From Prevotella sp. (GTDB lineage Bacteria > Bacteroidota > Bacteroidia > Bacteroidales > Bacteroidaceae): a stretch of DNA of 64,000 bases. How positions within the stretch are numbered: the first letter of the stretch is position 1; each line of letters begins with the position of its first letter. The stretch is taken from positions 1 through 64,000 of the forward strand of contig JAFYZT010000026.1 of assembly GCA_017548605.1 (NCBI GenBank). Direction: 5' to 3'. This document shows positions 1 through 6,989 of this stretch, piece after piece. The notes below the pieces were generated by a model that was not told the origin of the DNA, ran no database searches, and saw only the letters and a program-made list of their open reading frames with translations. The position numbers were made by a program, and so were the translations under genes.

Positions 1-1290
1 ATAGTCGAATCCGTAGCCGCCGTCATCGAATTTCGCTGCCAGTCCCGGCATGCCGCTCACCTCTTCAGCGATGGTGATGGCTTTCGGGTTCACCTCGTGT
101 ATAAGCAGGTTAGCCAACGTGAGGTAGCATATAGCGTTGTCATCCTGATGACCGTTGAAATAGTCGCCGTAGTTACAGAACGCCTCCCCCAGTCCATGGC
201 TGTAGTATAGCATCGACGTCACACCGTCGAAGCGGAAGCCATCGAAATGGAATTCCTCGAGCCAGTATTTACAGTTGGATAGCAGGAAATGGATTACATC
301 GTCCTTGCCATAATCAAAGCACAGTGAGTCCCATGCCGGGTGCTCATGTCTGTCGCCTTGGTAGAAGAACTGATTGGGATCGCCCGCCAGGTTGCCCAGT
401 CCCTCGACCTCGTTTTTCACCGCGTGTGAGTGAACGATATCCATAATCACCGCCACACCTTTCTGGTGAGCCTTGTCGATGAGCGACTTCAGTTCTTCGG
501 GTGTTCCGAACCGGCTTGAGGCAGCAAAGAACGAACTGACATGGTAGCCAAATGAGCCGTAGTACGGATGCTCCTGGATGGCCATAATCTGTATGCAGTT
601 ATAACCATCTTCGACGACACGAGGCAGCACATTTTCCTCAAATTCCTTGTATGACCCTACTTTCTCTGCATCCTGCCCCATGCCGATATGGCATTCGTAG
701 ATGAGCAGCGGGTTGATATTGGGCTTAAAATTGTTCTTTTTCCAGACGTATTGTTCTTTCGGGTTCCACACCTGTGCCGAGAAGATTTTCGTATCATCAT
801 CCTGTACCACACGCCGTGTCCAAGCAGGAATACGTTCTCCCTCGCCTCCGTTCCAATGCACATGCATCTTGTAGAGGTCGCCATGTTTCATGGCTTTTGA
901 AGGCAGTTTGAGTTCCCAGTTTCCTGTTCCCTCGATGCGTTTTGCCCGATATTTCTCTTCTTCCTTCCAATCGTTGAAGTCGCCCACAAGATAGATATCC
1001 GTGGCGTTAGGTGCCCATTCACGGAACACCCATCCCCGAGTAGTCTTGTGCAGTCCGAAATACTCATGTCCGCTAGCGAATTGAGAAAGTGTTAATTTCC
1101 CATTCCGCGTGATTTGGTTGAGTTTCCAGAGTGCGTGGTCGTGTCTTCCTTGGATAGCGTTTTCATAGGGTTCCAGGTATCCATCGTTTTTCACCAGTCC
1201 GATGTGTTTCGGTGTTCTTACCCTTTTCGGAGCAGCCATTTTTGCTGTCTTTGACTTGTTGTCGGCTGTTGTTTTCTTTGTTGTGTTCAT
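1..1290 (-). CDS. glgB: 1,4-alpha-glucan branching enzyme, 3' part cut by window edge
   Basis: Glycogen branching enzyme of family GH13 (subfamily 8 type), which makes alpha-1,6 branches in cytoplasmic glycogen. The first 430 residues are visible; the C-terminus lies beyond position 1 (family length is about 650-700). After a basic N-terminal tail there is a CBM48-like region (about residues 60-165), then the barrel. Catalytic motifs are readable: DIVHSHA near residue 285, DGFRFDGV near 350 (nucleophile Asp) and AEEVSGMPG near 405 (acid/base Glu). The start is the ATG at 1290; an alternative Met follows at codon 18. A run of 7-bp repeats lies just upstream. The assignment is firm; only the missing end is unknown. 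Confidence 0.93.
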   Translation of the reverse strand, partial: MNTTKKTTADNKSKTAKMAAPKRVRTPKHIGLVKNDGYLEPYENAIQGRHDHALWKLNQITRNGKLTLSQFASGHEYFGLHKTTRGWVFREWAPNATDIYLVGDFNDWKEEEKYRAKRIEGTGNWELKLPSKAMKHGDLYKMHVHWNGGEGERIPAWTRRVVQDDDTKIFSAQVWNPKEQYVWKKNNFKPNINPLLIYECHIGMGQDAEKVGSYKEFEENVLPRVVEDGYNCIQIMAIQEHPYYGSFGYHVSSFFAASSRFGTPEELKSLIDKAHQKGVAVIMDIVHSHAVKNEVEGLGNLAGDPNQFFYQGDRHEHPAWDSLCFDYGKDDVIHFLLSNCKYWLEEFHFDGFRFDGVTSMLYYSHGLGEAFCNYGDYFNGHQDDNAICYLTLANLLIHEVNPKAITIAEEVSGMPGLAAKFDDGGYGFDY

Positions 1291-1317
1291 TATAATGGGG
1301 TTTTAGATTTATTCAGG

Positions 1318-1422
1318 GGTGAGAGGTGAGGGGTGAGAGGTGAGAGGTGAGAAGTGAGAGGTGAGGGGTGAGGGGTGAGAGGTGAGAAGTGAGGGGTGAG
1401 AAGTGAGAGGTGAGAGGTGAGA
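1318..1422. repeat. Fifteen tandem 7-bp units, RGTGAGR
   Basis: Exactly fifteen heptamers of the form (A/G)GTGAG(A/G) stand head to tail between the MORN gene stop and the glgB start. The same heptamer recurs five times at 10257-10291 and, as GGTAAGR/GGTGAGA, three times at 48292-48312. There are no unique spacers, so this is a simple tandem array. Confidence 0.9.
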
Positions 1423-1442
1423 GCCCAATGTTCATTGCAATA

Positions 1443-2555
1443 CTATTGTGTGATGCGTTGTCCGTTGCGGTAGGAACCCCGGGCAGTGATTTGCCCGTTG
1501 CGGTCTTTTTCCACGAACTCGCCCGAACGAGTGCCGTTGTCGTAATTTCCTTCGAAACGTTTGCCATCACGTGACTCCTCAATAGCCTGTCCGTGTTTGA
1601 CTCCTTTCTTGTAGTATCCGCGGAATCTGGAGCCGTCGTGATAATGAATGGTCATTTGTCCGTCGAACAGTCCATTACGGAATTCCCCCTCGAAGACATC
1701 GCCGTTTTTCTTTACCAGTTTCCCATGACCATGCTGCTTATCGTTGGACCACGTCCCTGTGTATTGGTCGCCGTTGCTCCAGGTAAAGGTGCCTTGTCCC
1801 GACTTGTCACCATGGTTGAAATGGCCGTTGTACACGTCCCCGTTATGGAACTTGAACAGTCCCGTGCCCGTGCGTTCGCCACGGACGTAGTCGCCGTTAT
1901 ACTCATCACCATTTTGGAAGATGTATCGTCCACGCCCATTTTGCAGGTCATGGCTCCATGACCCTGTGTACATATCACCCTGAGCATATTGATTCATGCC
2001 CTGTCCTGAGCGTTCATTGTTTTCCCAGTTGCCACGGTAATAGGAGCCATCGCCCCAGTCGAAGGTACCCTGTCCGTTTTTCATGTCGTTTTTCCACATG
2101 CCGTCATAATACTGACCTGTAGCAAAGGTATAGCGTCCTTTTCCTTCCCGTTTGTCCTTGTTCCATCCCCCTTCGTACTTATCGCCGTTATAATAGTACA
2201 TCGTACCCGTTCCGTGCTGGTAATCGCGGTACCAGAAGCCATCGTAGCGGTTGTTGTTCAGGAAATAGAACACCCCTTTTCCATGTTGCTGGTCCTGGAA
2301 CCACTCTCCCTCATAGCGTTCACCGTCAGCAAAGGTATAAACTCCATACCCCTGACGTTTTCCCTTGACATACTCCCCCTCATAGGTGTCGCCGTTTTTG
2401 AATGTGGTGACGCCTTTTCCGTGCGGTTTCCCCGATGCCATCTCACCACTATATTGTCCTCCGTCTTTTGTGACGCAGGTGCCCAAGCTGATTTTCTGTG
2501 CGTTTCCCATCCACGGCAATAATGCGAGGATGAAAGTCAATATATACTTATACAC
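1443..2555 (-). CDS. Secreted MORN-repeat protein
   Basis: This 370-residue protein has an N-terminal signal peptide (residues 1-19, ending GNAQ) followed almost entirely by MORN repeats. I count fourteen consecutive 23-residue units beginning Y-x-G-x-(W/Y/F) and containing a G-x-G turn, plus a short fifteenth. They cover about residues 34-366, so the DNA is periodic at 69 bp. MORN arrays form elongated beta-meanders that bind proteins or lipids. The signal peptide places this one in the periplasm or outside the cell. Its substrate cannot be read from sequence. It precedes glgB on the same strand, separated by a heptamer array, so co-transcription is possible but a functional link is unproven. 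Confidence 0.85.
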   Translation of the reverse strand: MYKYILTFILALLPWMGNAQKISLGTCVTKDGGQYSGEMASGKPHGKGVTTFKNGDTYEGEYVKGKRQGYGVYTFADGERYEGEWFQDQQHGKGVFYFLNNNRYDGFWYRDYQHGTGTMYYYNGDKYEGGWNKDKREGKGRYTFATGQYYDGMWKNDMKNGQGTFDWGDGSYYRGNWENNERSGQGMNQYAQGDMYTGSWSHDLQNGRGRYIFQNGDEYNGDYVRGERTGTGLFKFHNGDVYNGHFNHGDKSGQGTFTWSNGDQYTGTWSNDKQHGHGKLVKKNGDVFEGEFRNGLFDGQMTIHYHDGSRFRGYYKKGVKHGQAIEESRDGKRFEGNYDNGTRSGEFVEKDRNGQITARGSYRNGQRITQ

Positions 2556-2660
2556 TATTCGATATACTTTTCAACCCACAAAAATACGAAAAAAAGGGTA
2601 TATCGTGAAATCCTTTTGCTTTTTTTTAGTTCTTCGGTGGTTATTCTTGATATATCACAG

Positions 2661-2689
2661 TTTAATTAATAAGATTTTTTATAATTTTG
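2661..2689 (+). promoter_or_regulatory. Putative promoter of kdsB
   Basis: A -7 element TAATTTTG (2682-2689) matches the Bacteroidetes consensus TAnnTTTG. A weaker -33-like TTTA lies at 2661-2664. The start codon is 27 bases further on. Confidence 0.5.
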
Positions 2690-2715
2690 CATCAAGAAAT
2701 GAAACTTGAAAGCAG

Positions 2716-3483
2716 ATGGAACGCACTTTTGCCATATTTATTCCCGCCCGTTATGCCTCTACCCGTTTTCCCGGCAAGCCTTTAGCCATGTTGGATGGTA
2801 AAACCATTATCCAGCGTGTGTATGAGCAGGCCCGTAAGGTGATGGATGCCGTATATGTAGCCACCGATGATGAACGGATTTTCAACCATGTGCTGTCGTT
2901 CGGAGGTCGTGCCGTAATGACTTCCTCCAATCACCGTAGCGGCACCGACCGCATCGAGGAAGCTGTGGAGAAGACAGGTGAGGCTTATGACATCATTATC
3001 AATATCCAGGGCGACGAACCTTTTGTCCTTCCCTCGCACATTGAGGCTCTCTGCCATTGTTTCGATGACGAGCGCACACAGATAGCCACTTTGGGGATAC
3101 CTTTTAAAAGTATGGAGGAGGTGGAGAATCCCAATTCTCCGAAAATAGTCACTGATTTGGACGGCTATGCCCTCTATTTCAGCCGCAGCGTGATACCTTA
3201 CGTCCGTGGAGAGGAGCGTGCGGAGTGGCTGGAGCGTTTCCCCTATGTTCGTCACATGGGTATCTATGCCTACCGTCGCAATGTGTTGCATGAGATTACA
3301 CAACTGGAGGCATCGCCGCTGGAGCAGGCCGAGTCGTTGGAACAGTTACGTTGGTTACAGCATGGCTATAAGATTCGCGTCGCCATGACCGAGTTTTCCA
3401 CCATCGGCATAGACACTCCCGAAGATTTGGAAAGGGCGAAGGAACTTTTAACCCACCCCATCCCTCCCCAAGGGAGGGTGTAG
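2716..3483 (+). CDS. kdsB: 3-deoxy-manno-octulosonate cytidylyltransferase (CMP-KDO synthetase)
   Basis: KdsB activates KDO with CTP to give CMP-KDO for the lipid A inner core; it is cytoplasmic. The 255-residue protein has the family N-terminus IPARYASTRFPGKPLA (about residues 9-24), the GTDR segment near 76 and QGDEPF near 100. The family normally ends shortly after the GIDTPEDLERA segment. Here the last ten residues (THPIPPQGRV) are encoded by a GC-rich palindromic repeat. The gene converges on tilS and overlaps its 3' end by 36 bases. The ATG at 2716 fits the family start. Confidence 0.95.
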   Translation: MERTFAIFIPARYASTRFPGKPLAMLDGKTIIQRVYEQARKVMDAVYVATDDERIFNHVLSFGGRAVMTSSNHRSGTDRIEEAVEKTGEAYDIIINIQGDEPFVLPSHIEALCHCFDDERTQIATLGIPFKSMEEVENPNSPKIVTDLDGYALYFSRSVIPYVRGEERAEWLERFPYVRHMGIYAYRRNVLHEITQLEASPLEQAESLEQLRWLQHGYKIRVAMTEFSTIGIDTPEDLERAKELLTHPIPPQGRV

Positions 3484-4827
3484 GACGTCCCCATATGCAA
3501 CAATTTCGACTTCCAATATTTTTGTGGTGTCGGCGGTGACACGGAAGTGATGGTCGATGCGTCGGTTGACTACCCAGAGGATGCGGTCGTCGGCATCAAC
3601 GAGTAGCCACTGATAACGTTTTTCCGCCGTTGTTAATTTGAGATCAGTGAGGAAATCGCTGAGCAACTTGGTTCCTTTCATACCTAACGGTTGGAAGCGG
3701 TCGCCATTTTTCACTCGTCGGAGCATGAGCGGGAAACGAACCTTTTCGGCATCGAGGTGAATGAGGTTGGTTGAAGTACTCCAAGAGAAGTCTGCTGGTT
3801 TGTCGAAGATTTTCAGGCGAATGCGTTCTTTCTCACTAATGATATACGTTCCCGTTTCTTGTATTTTCAGGGGTTGGGGGTGGTTATGATCAAGAGGTAA
3901 TACTTCCATCACTTCGGCATCCATCAGCAATTCGTGAGTAGGAGAAAGGAAACGTTTTCTCTGTGATGAAGACAGGTGCGAGAAAATATCCTCTATCTGT
4001 GTAGGGTTGAAGCCGTAGGGTGCAAGAAGTTTGAAGAGCACCCCCTCATTTTCTATTGCCTTCATTTGGAAACGCGCTACCATATAATCATCGTTGACCG
4101 GTAGTTGCGCCTTGACGGCCATCTCATCGATGGTTTTATCATATACAGCCTCCACTTCCTTAAGATAGCCCGCGCATCGCTCAATGTTTTCCACGAATGC
4201 CGGGTTCATTTCTTTCAACAACGGGAACACTTTGAGCCTTAAAAGGTTACGATTCACATCAGGCACGAAATTGGAACTGTCATCAACATAATCCTGGTTC
4301 TTCTCTTTCAGGTACTCTCGCAGCTCATTCCTGCGCATGCAAAGCAGCGGTCGGATAATGATGTCGCGTTTCGGTGCGATGCCCGTCAGACCATGGAGTC
4401 CCGTACCACGGATGAGATTGAGCAAAATGGTCTCCACGGAGTCGTCCATGTGATGCGCCACACACACGCCGTCGGCCCCGATGTCGCGGCAGAGGTTGTT
4501 GAAATGTGCATATCGTAGCTCACGTGCCCCCATCTCAATGCTCACCTTATGGACGTCGCAATATGTCTTTGTATCGAAATGTACCGTATGGAACGGTATG
4601 TTGAGGCGTTGACACAAATCACGACAGAACTGTTCATCACGCATCGACTCCTCCCCACGCAACATGAAGTTACAATGAATGGCTTCAATGTGGTAGTCCA
4701 TCTCCTGCAGCATGAGCAAAAGAGCCACGCTGTCGGCTCCTCCCGAAAGTGCTACGAGGTAGCGTTTATCGTGCTGGAGTAGTTGGTGCTGGGCGATGAA
4801 GGAAGAAACCTTTGTTAGATTGAACAT
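3448..4827 (-). CDS. tilS: tRNA(Ile)-lysidine synthase
   Basis: TilS attaches lysine to C34 of the CAU-anticodon tRNA-Ile so that it reads AUA. The ATP-binding PP-loop motif SGGADS is at residues 28-33 inside an N-type ATP pyrophosphatase domain (to about 210). Middle and TilS C-terminal substrate-binding domains follow. Length is 459 residues, normal for the family. The final stretch LHPPLGRDGVG is encoded by the palindromic repeat shared with the end of kdsB and is unlikely to be ancestral. The start ATGTTCAATC is itself like the TTGAACR heptamers that lie upstream. It follows the rRNA methyltransferase gene on the same strand. Confidence 0.95.
   Translation of the reverse strand: MFNLTKVSSFIAQHQLLQHDKRYLVALSGGADSVALLLMLQEMDYHIEAIHCNFMLRGEESMRDEQFCRDLCQRLNIPFHTVHFDTKTYCDVHKVSIEMGARELRYAHFNNLCRDIGADGVCVAHHMDDSVETILLNLIRGTGLHGLTGIAPKRDIIIRPLLCMRRNELREYLKEKNQDYVDDSSNFVPDVNRNLLRLKVFPLLKEMNPAFVENIERCAGYLKEVEAVYDKTIDEMAVKAQLPVNDDYMVARFQMKAIENEGVLFKLLAPYGFNPTQIEDIFSHLSSSQRKRFLSPTHELLMDAEVMEVLPLDHNHPQPLKIQETGTYIISEKERIRLKIFDKPADFSWSTSTNLIHLDAEKVRFPLMLRRVKNGDRFQPLGMKGTKLLSDFLTDLKLTTAEKRYQWLLVDADDRILWVVNRRIDHHFRVTADTTKILEVEIVAYGDVLHPPLGRDGVG
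3451..3483. repeat. GC-rich palindromic repeat, copy 1 (coding in both genes)
   Basis: An imperfect inverted repeat (CCCTCCCC, AA, then GGGAGGG at its centre) lies where kdsB and tilS converge. It supplies the C-terminal codons of both. Related copies are at 9427, 22506, 23702, 34334 and 37799. Confidence 0.75.
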
Positions 4828-4854
4828 TGAACGTTGAAGATTGAACGTTGAAGA
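4820..4854. repeat. Five tandem 7-bp units, TTGAANR
   Basis: Five heptamers (TTGAACA, TTGAACG, TTGAAGA, TTGAACG, TTGAAGA) run from inside the tilS start codon region to the stop codon of the upstream gene. Together they form essentially the whole intergenic gap. The same heptamer family is at 23673 and 39515. Confidence 0.85.
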
Positions 4855-6036
4855 TTATTCTACATAGAGGACGAGACCTTTGAGGTATTCACCTTCTGGG
4901 TGGTAGATGTTGATGGGGTGATCGGCCGGCTGATGCAGTTGGTGGAGTATGCGTACCCGTCGTCCACTCTGTGCCGCCGCCGTGAATACCGCCATGCGGA
5001 ACTGTTCTTTGCTGACCACCTGCGAGCAGCTGAAAGTGAAGAGGATGCCGCCGGGTTTAATTATCTCGAACGCCCTGGCATTCAGACGAGTATATCCTTT
5101 CAAAGCATTGTGCAATGCCCCTCGGTGCTTAGCAAAAGCCGGTGGGTCGAGGATGATGAGGTCGTAAGTATTGTCCGACTGGTTAAGGAAGCGGAACGCG
5201 TCGTCACAATATGCTGTGTGCCGTGCATCATCGGGAAAGTTCATTTGCACATTAGCATTGGTCAGTTCGATGGCCTTGGCACTGCTGTCCACCGAGTGAA
5301 CCAGTTTCGCCCCACCCCTCATTGCATAGAAAGAGAAGCCGCCGGTATAGCAGAACATGTTCAGCACCTTCCTATCCTTTGCATACTGCTCGAGTAAGGA
5401 ACGGTTCTCACGTTGGTCGACGAAGAATCCCGTTTTCTGCCCTTTGAGCCAGTCAACATGAAAACGGAGTCCGTTTTCCACAGCCACGTCAGCCGCACTG
5501 TCGCCTATGAGGAACTGGTTTTCCGTTTCCTGGGCCATTCTTGCCGTCAGCGTTGTCTCGCTTTTGTAATACACATTTCGAATGGAGCCTTCCATCACTT
5601 TCACCAGTTGTTCTGCGATGACCATTCTTTCACGGTGTATGCCCACGCTATGCGCCTGCATGACTGCCGTATCACCATAGCAGTCGATGATGAGTCCCGG
5701 CAGGAAATCACCCTCTCCATGCACCAACCGGAATGTGTTGTTGTCATCACGTTGCAGGTTCAGGCTTTTCCTCACGTCATAGGCCATCTGCAACCGTTGA
5801 TGCCAGAATGTCCTATCGATGATAGCATCTTCAAAGGACAGCACTCGCACCATGATGGTGCCCTGTTGATAATGCCCTACGGCGAGGAATGCCCCTTGGT
5901 TATCGAGCAGTCTCACCACATCTCCTTCCTGAATACCGTCGTCCATGTGGTCGATGGCCCCAGAGAAAATCCAGGGGTGGAAGCGGCGCAGGCTCTCTTC
6001 TTTTCCTTTTTTGAGGTATATGTTTTTATATGTCAT
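4855..6036 (-). CDS. RlmI-type 23S rRNA cytosine-C5 methyltransferase
   Basis: Class I SAM-dependent methyltransferase with an N-terminal PUA domain (about residues 3-75), of the RlmI/YccW family that methylates 23S rRNA (C1962 in E. coli). The SAM-binding segment is VLNMFCYTGGFSFYA near residue 225. The DPPAF motif near 310 and the FSCS segment near 350 carry the catalytic elements. I chose the ATG at 6036, giving 393 residues. A TTG ten codons upstream would also be open, but those codons lie in repeat-like AT-rich sequence and add nothing to the PUA domain. Base specificity is inferred from family. Confidence 0.88.
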   Translation of the reverse strand: MTYKNIYLKKGKEESLRRFHPWIFSGAIDHMDDGIQEGDVVRLLDNQGAFLAVGHYQQGTIMVRVLSFEDAIIDRTFWHQRLQMAYDVRKSLNLQRDDNNTFRLVHGEGDFLPGLIIDCYGDTAVMQAHSVGIHRERMVIAEQLVKVMEGSIRNVYYKSETTLTARMAQETENQFLIGDSAADVAVENGLRFHVDWLKGQKTGFFVDQRENRSLLEQYAKDRKVLNMFCYTGGFSFYAMRGGAKLVHSVDSSAKAIELTNANVQMNFPDDARHTAYCDDAFRFLNQSDNTYDLIILDPPAFAKHRGALHNALKGYTRLNARAFEIIKPGGILFTFSCSQVVSKEQFRMAVFTAAAQSGRRVRILHQLHQPADHPINIYHPEGEYLKGLVLYVE

Positions 6037-6066
6037 TTTAGGAGGATTATAGGATAATTTAGGCAA

Positions 6067-6169
6067 TCCTAGGAAAACCTATGTGATTCTAAGAAATACT
6101 ATATTATGTTGTTATAGGAAAACCTATGTAATTCAAGGAAATTCTATGTTGTTCTAGGTTATACTATGG
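6067..6169. repeat. About five degenerate units of 20 bp
   Basis: The gap between two minus-strand genes consists of units like TCCTAGGAAAACCTATGTGA. They start at about 6067, 6087 (25 bp), 6112, 6132 and 6152. Two units are nearly identical (6067 and 6112). A similar AGGAAATCC-rich block is at 56445-56520. Confidence 0.65.
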
Positions 6170-6820
6170 TTTTAGGTGTTGGGGGGTAGATGGTTGTTCT
6201 TCCTCGGGTACGATGCGGAGCTCGTAGTCACCAGTGGCTCGCAGACAGAGGTATTCGTTATAGATACGCAGGCAAGCCCATGCGTCGGTCGCTGCATACC
6301 GCTTCTGGCGTTCCGTGAACACATCGATGTCCCAGTTGGTGAGTCGTTGGTTCTTACTGATTTTCTGTTGAAAGAAGTTGGCATATATCTTTTGCAAGCT
6401 GAGGTCCTCAATGCCCAGCTCACGCATGTGGTCCTGCAGGTCGATGAACAGTCCCGGCGTGAACTCCTTTCTCCGTTGGAGTGAGAGAATGTCGTCGTGC
6501 AGGGACAATCCCACCTTAAGCACCGTCGTATCTTCAAGGAAACGGATGATTGGCTCAGACATCCCCAGTTGGTTCAGTCGGAAGAGGAAGCACTCTTCCA
6601 GTGTACTTACTTGAAGTAGTGACACCAAGTTTGTGCGTCCCTTTTTGAACGACGGTTTTGTTTCTGTGTCGATACCCAATAATGGTTGTCTGAGCAGGAA
6701 CTCCACTGCTTTTTTCGCCTCCTCCTGGGTATAGACCACCCGTATGGGTCCTTCGAAGATGACGCTTGGCAGTTCAGCGAGCCACGCCTTGTCGTATTTG
6801 TTGTATAATATTTTATTCAT
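6164..6820 (-). CDS. 3'-5' exonuclease of the RNase D / WRN-exonuclease type
   Basis: A 218-residue DEDDy-type exonuclease domain standing alone. Exo I is GIDTETKP with the metal-binding D and E near residues 51-53. Exo II is GLSLHDDILSL near 103-113. Exo III is YAATDAWACLRIY near 176 with the Tyr that defines the DEDDy group. The HRDC domains of E. coli RNase D are absent. Such proteins in Bacteroidetes are annotated as ribonuclease D or 3'-5' exonuclease; the RNA or DNA substrate cannot be decided from sequence. The last codons run into the 20-bp repeat block. Confidence 0.85.
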   Translation of the reverse strand: MNKILYNKYDKAWLAELPSVIFEGPIRVVYTQEEAKKAVEFLLRQPLLGIDTETKPSFKKGRTNLVSLLQVSTLEECFLFRLNQLGMSEPIIRFLEDTTVLKVGLSLHDDILSLQRRKEFTPGLFIDLQDHMRELGIEDLSLQKIYANFFQQKISKNQRLTNWDIDVFTERQKRYAATDAWACLRIYNEYLCLRATGDYELRIVPEEEQPSTPQHLKP

Positions 6821-6890
6821 AAATATCCATTAGGAATTGCAAAATTAGAAAAAAAAGGTGAAATTGTGGCCATTTATGAGTTTTTTCCTT

Positions 6891-6978
6891 TACTTTTGCA
6901 CTAAAATTAGATATGTTAGGCTGCATCTCGGAAATAAAGAGGTAACCCTTTTGAATTTCTCTCGATTTGCACTAAAAT
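6891..6978 (+). promoter_or_regulatory. Two promoter-like boxes upstream of ftsK
   Basis: TTTGCACTAAAAT occurs twice, at 6895-6907 and 6966-6978. The first copy belongs to a perfect -7 box TACTTTTG (6891-6898) and the second to TCGATTTG. Between them is an imperfect palindrome (GAAAT...AAGAGG TAA CCCTTT...ATTTC, about 6931-6959) bracketed by CTCGGAAA and TTTCTCTCGA. The same bracket occurs upstream of the GHL10 gene at 16955-17107. Confidence 0.5.
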
Positions 6979-6989
6979 AGACAACATTC

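Noticed and set aside
1313-1582. A minus-strand open frame translating the heptamer array as repeated LSPLTSH-type residues.
   Set aside because: It overlaps the MORN gene in another frame and its sequence is only the translation of a tandem repeat.
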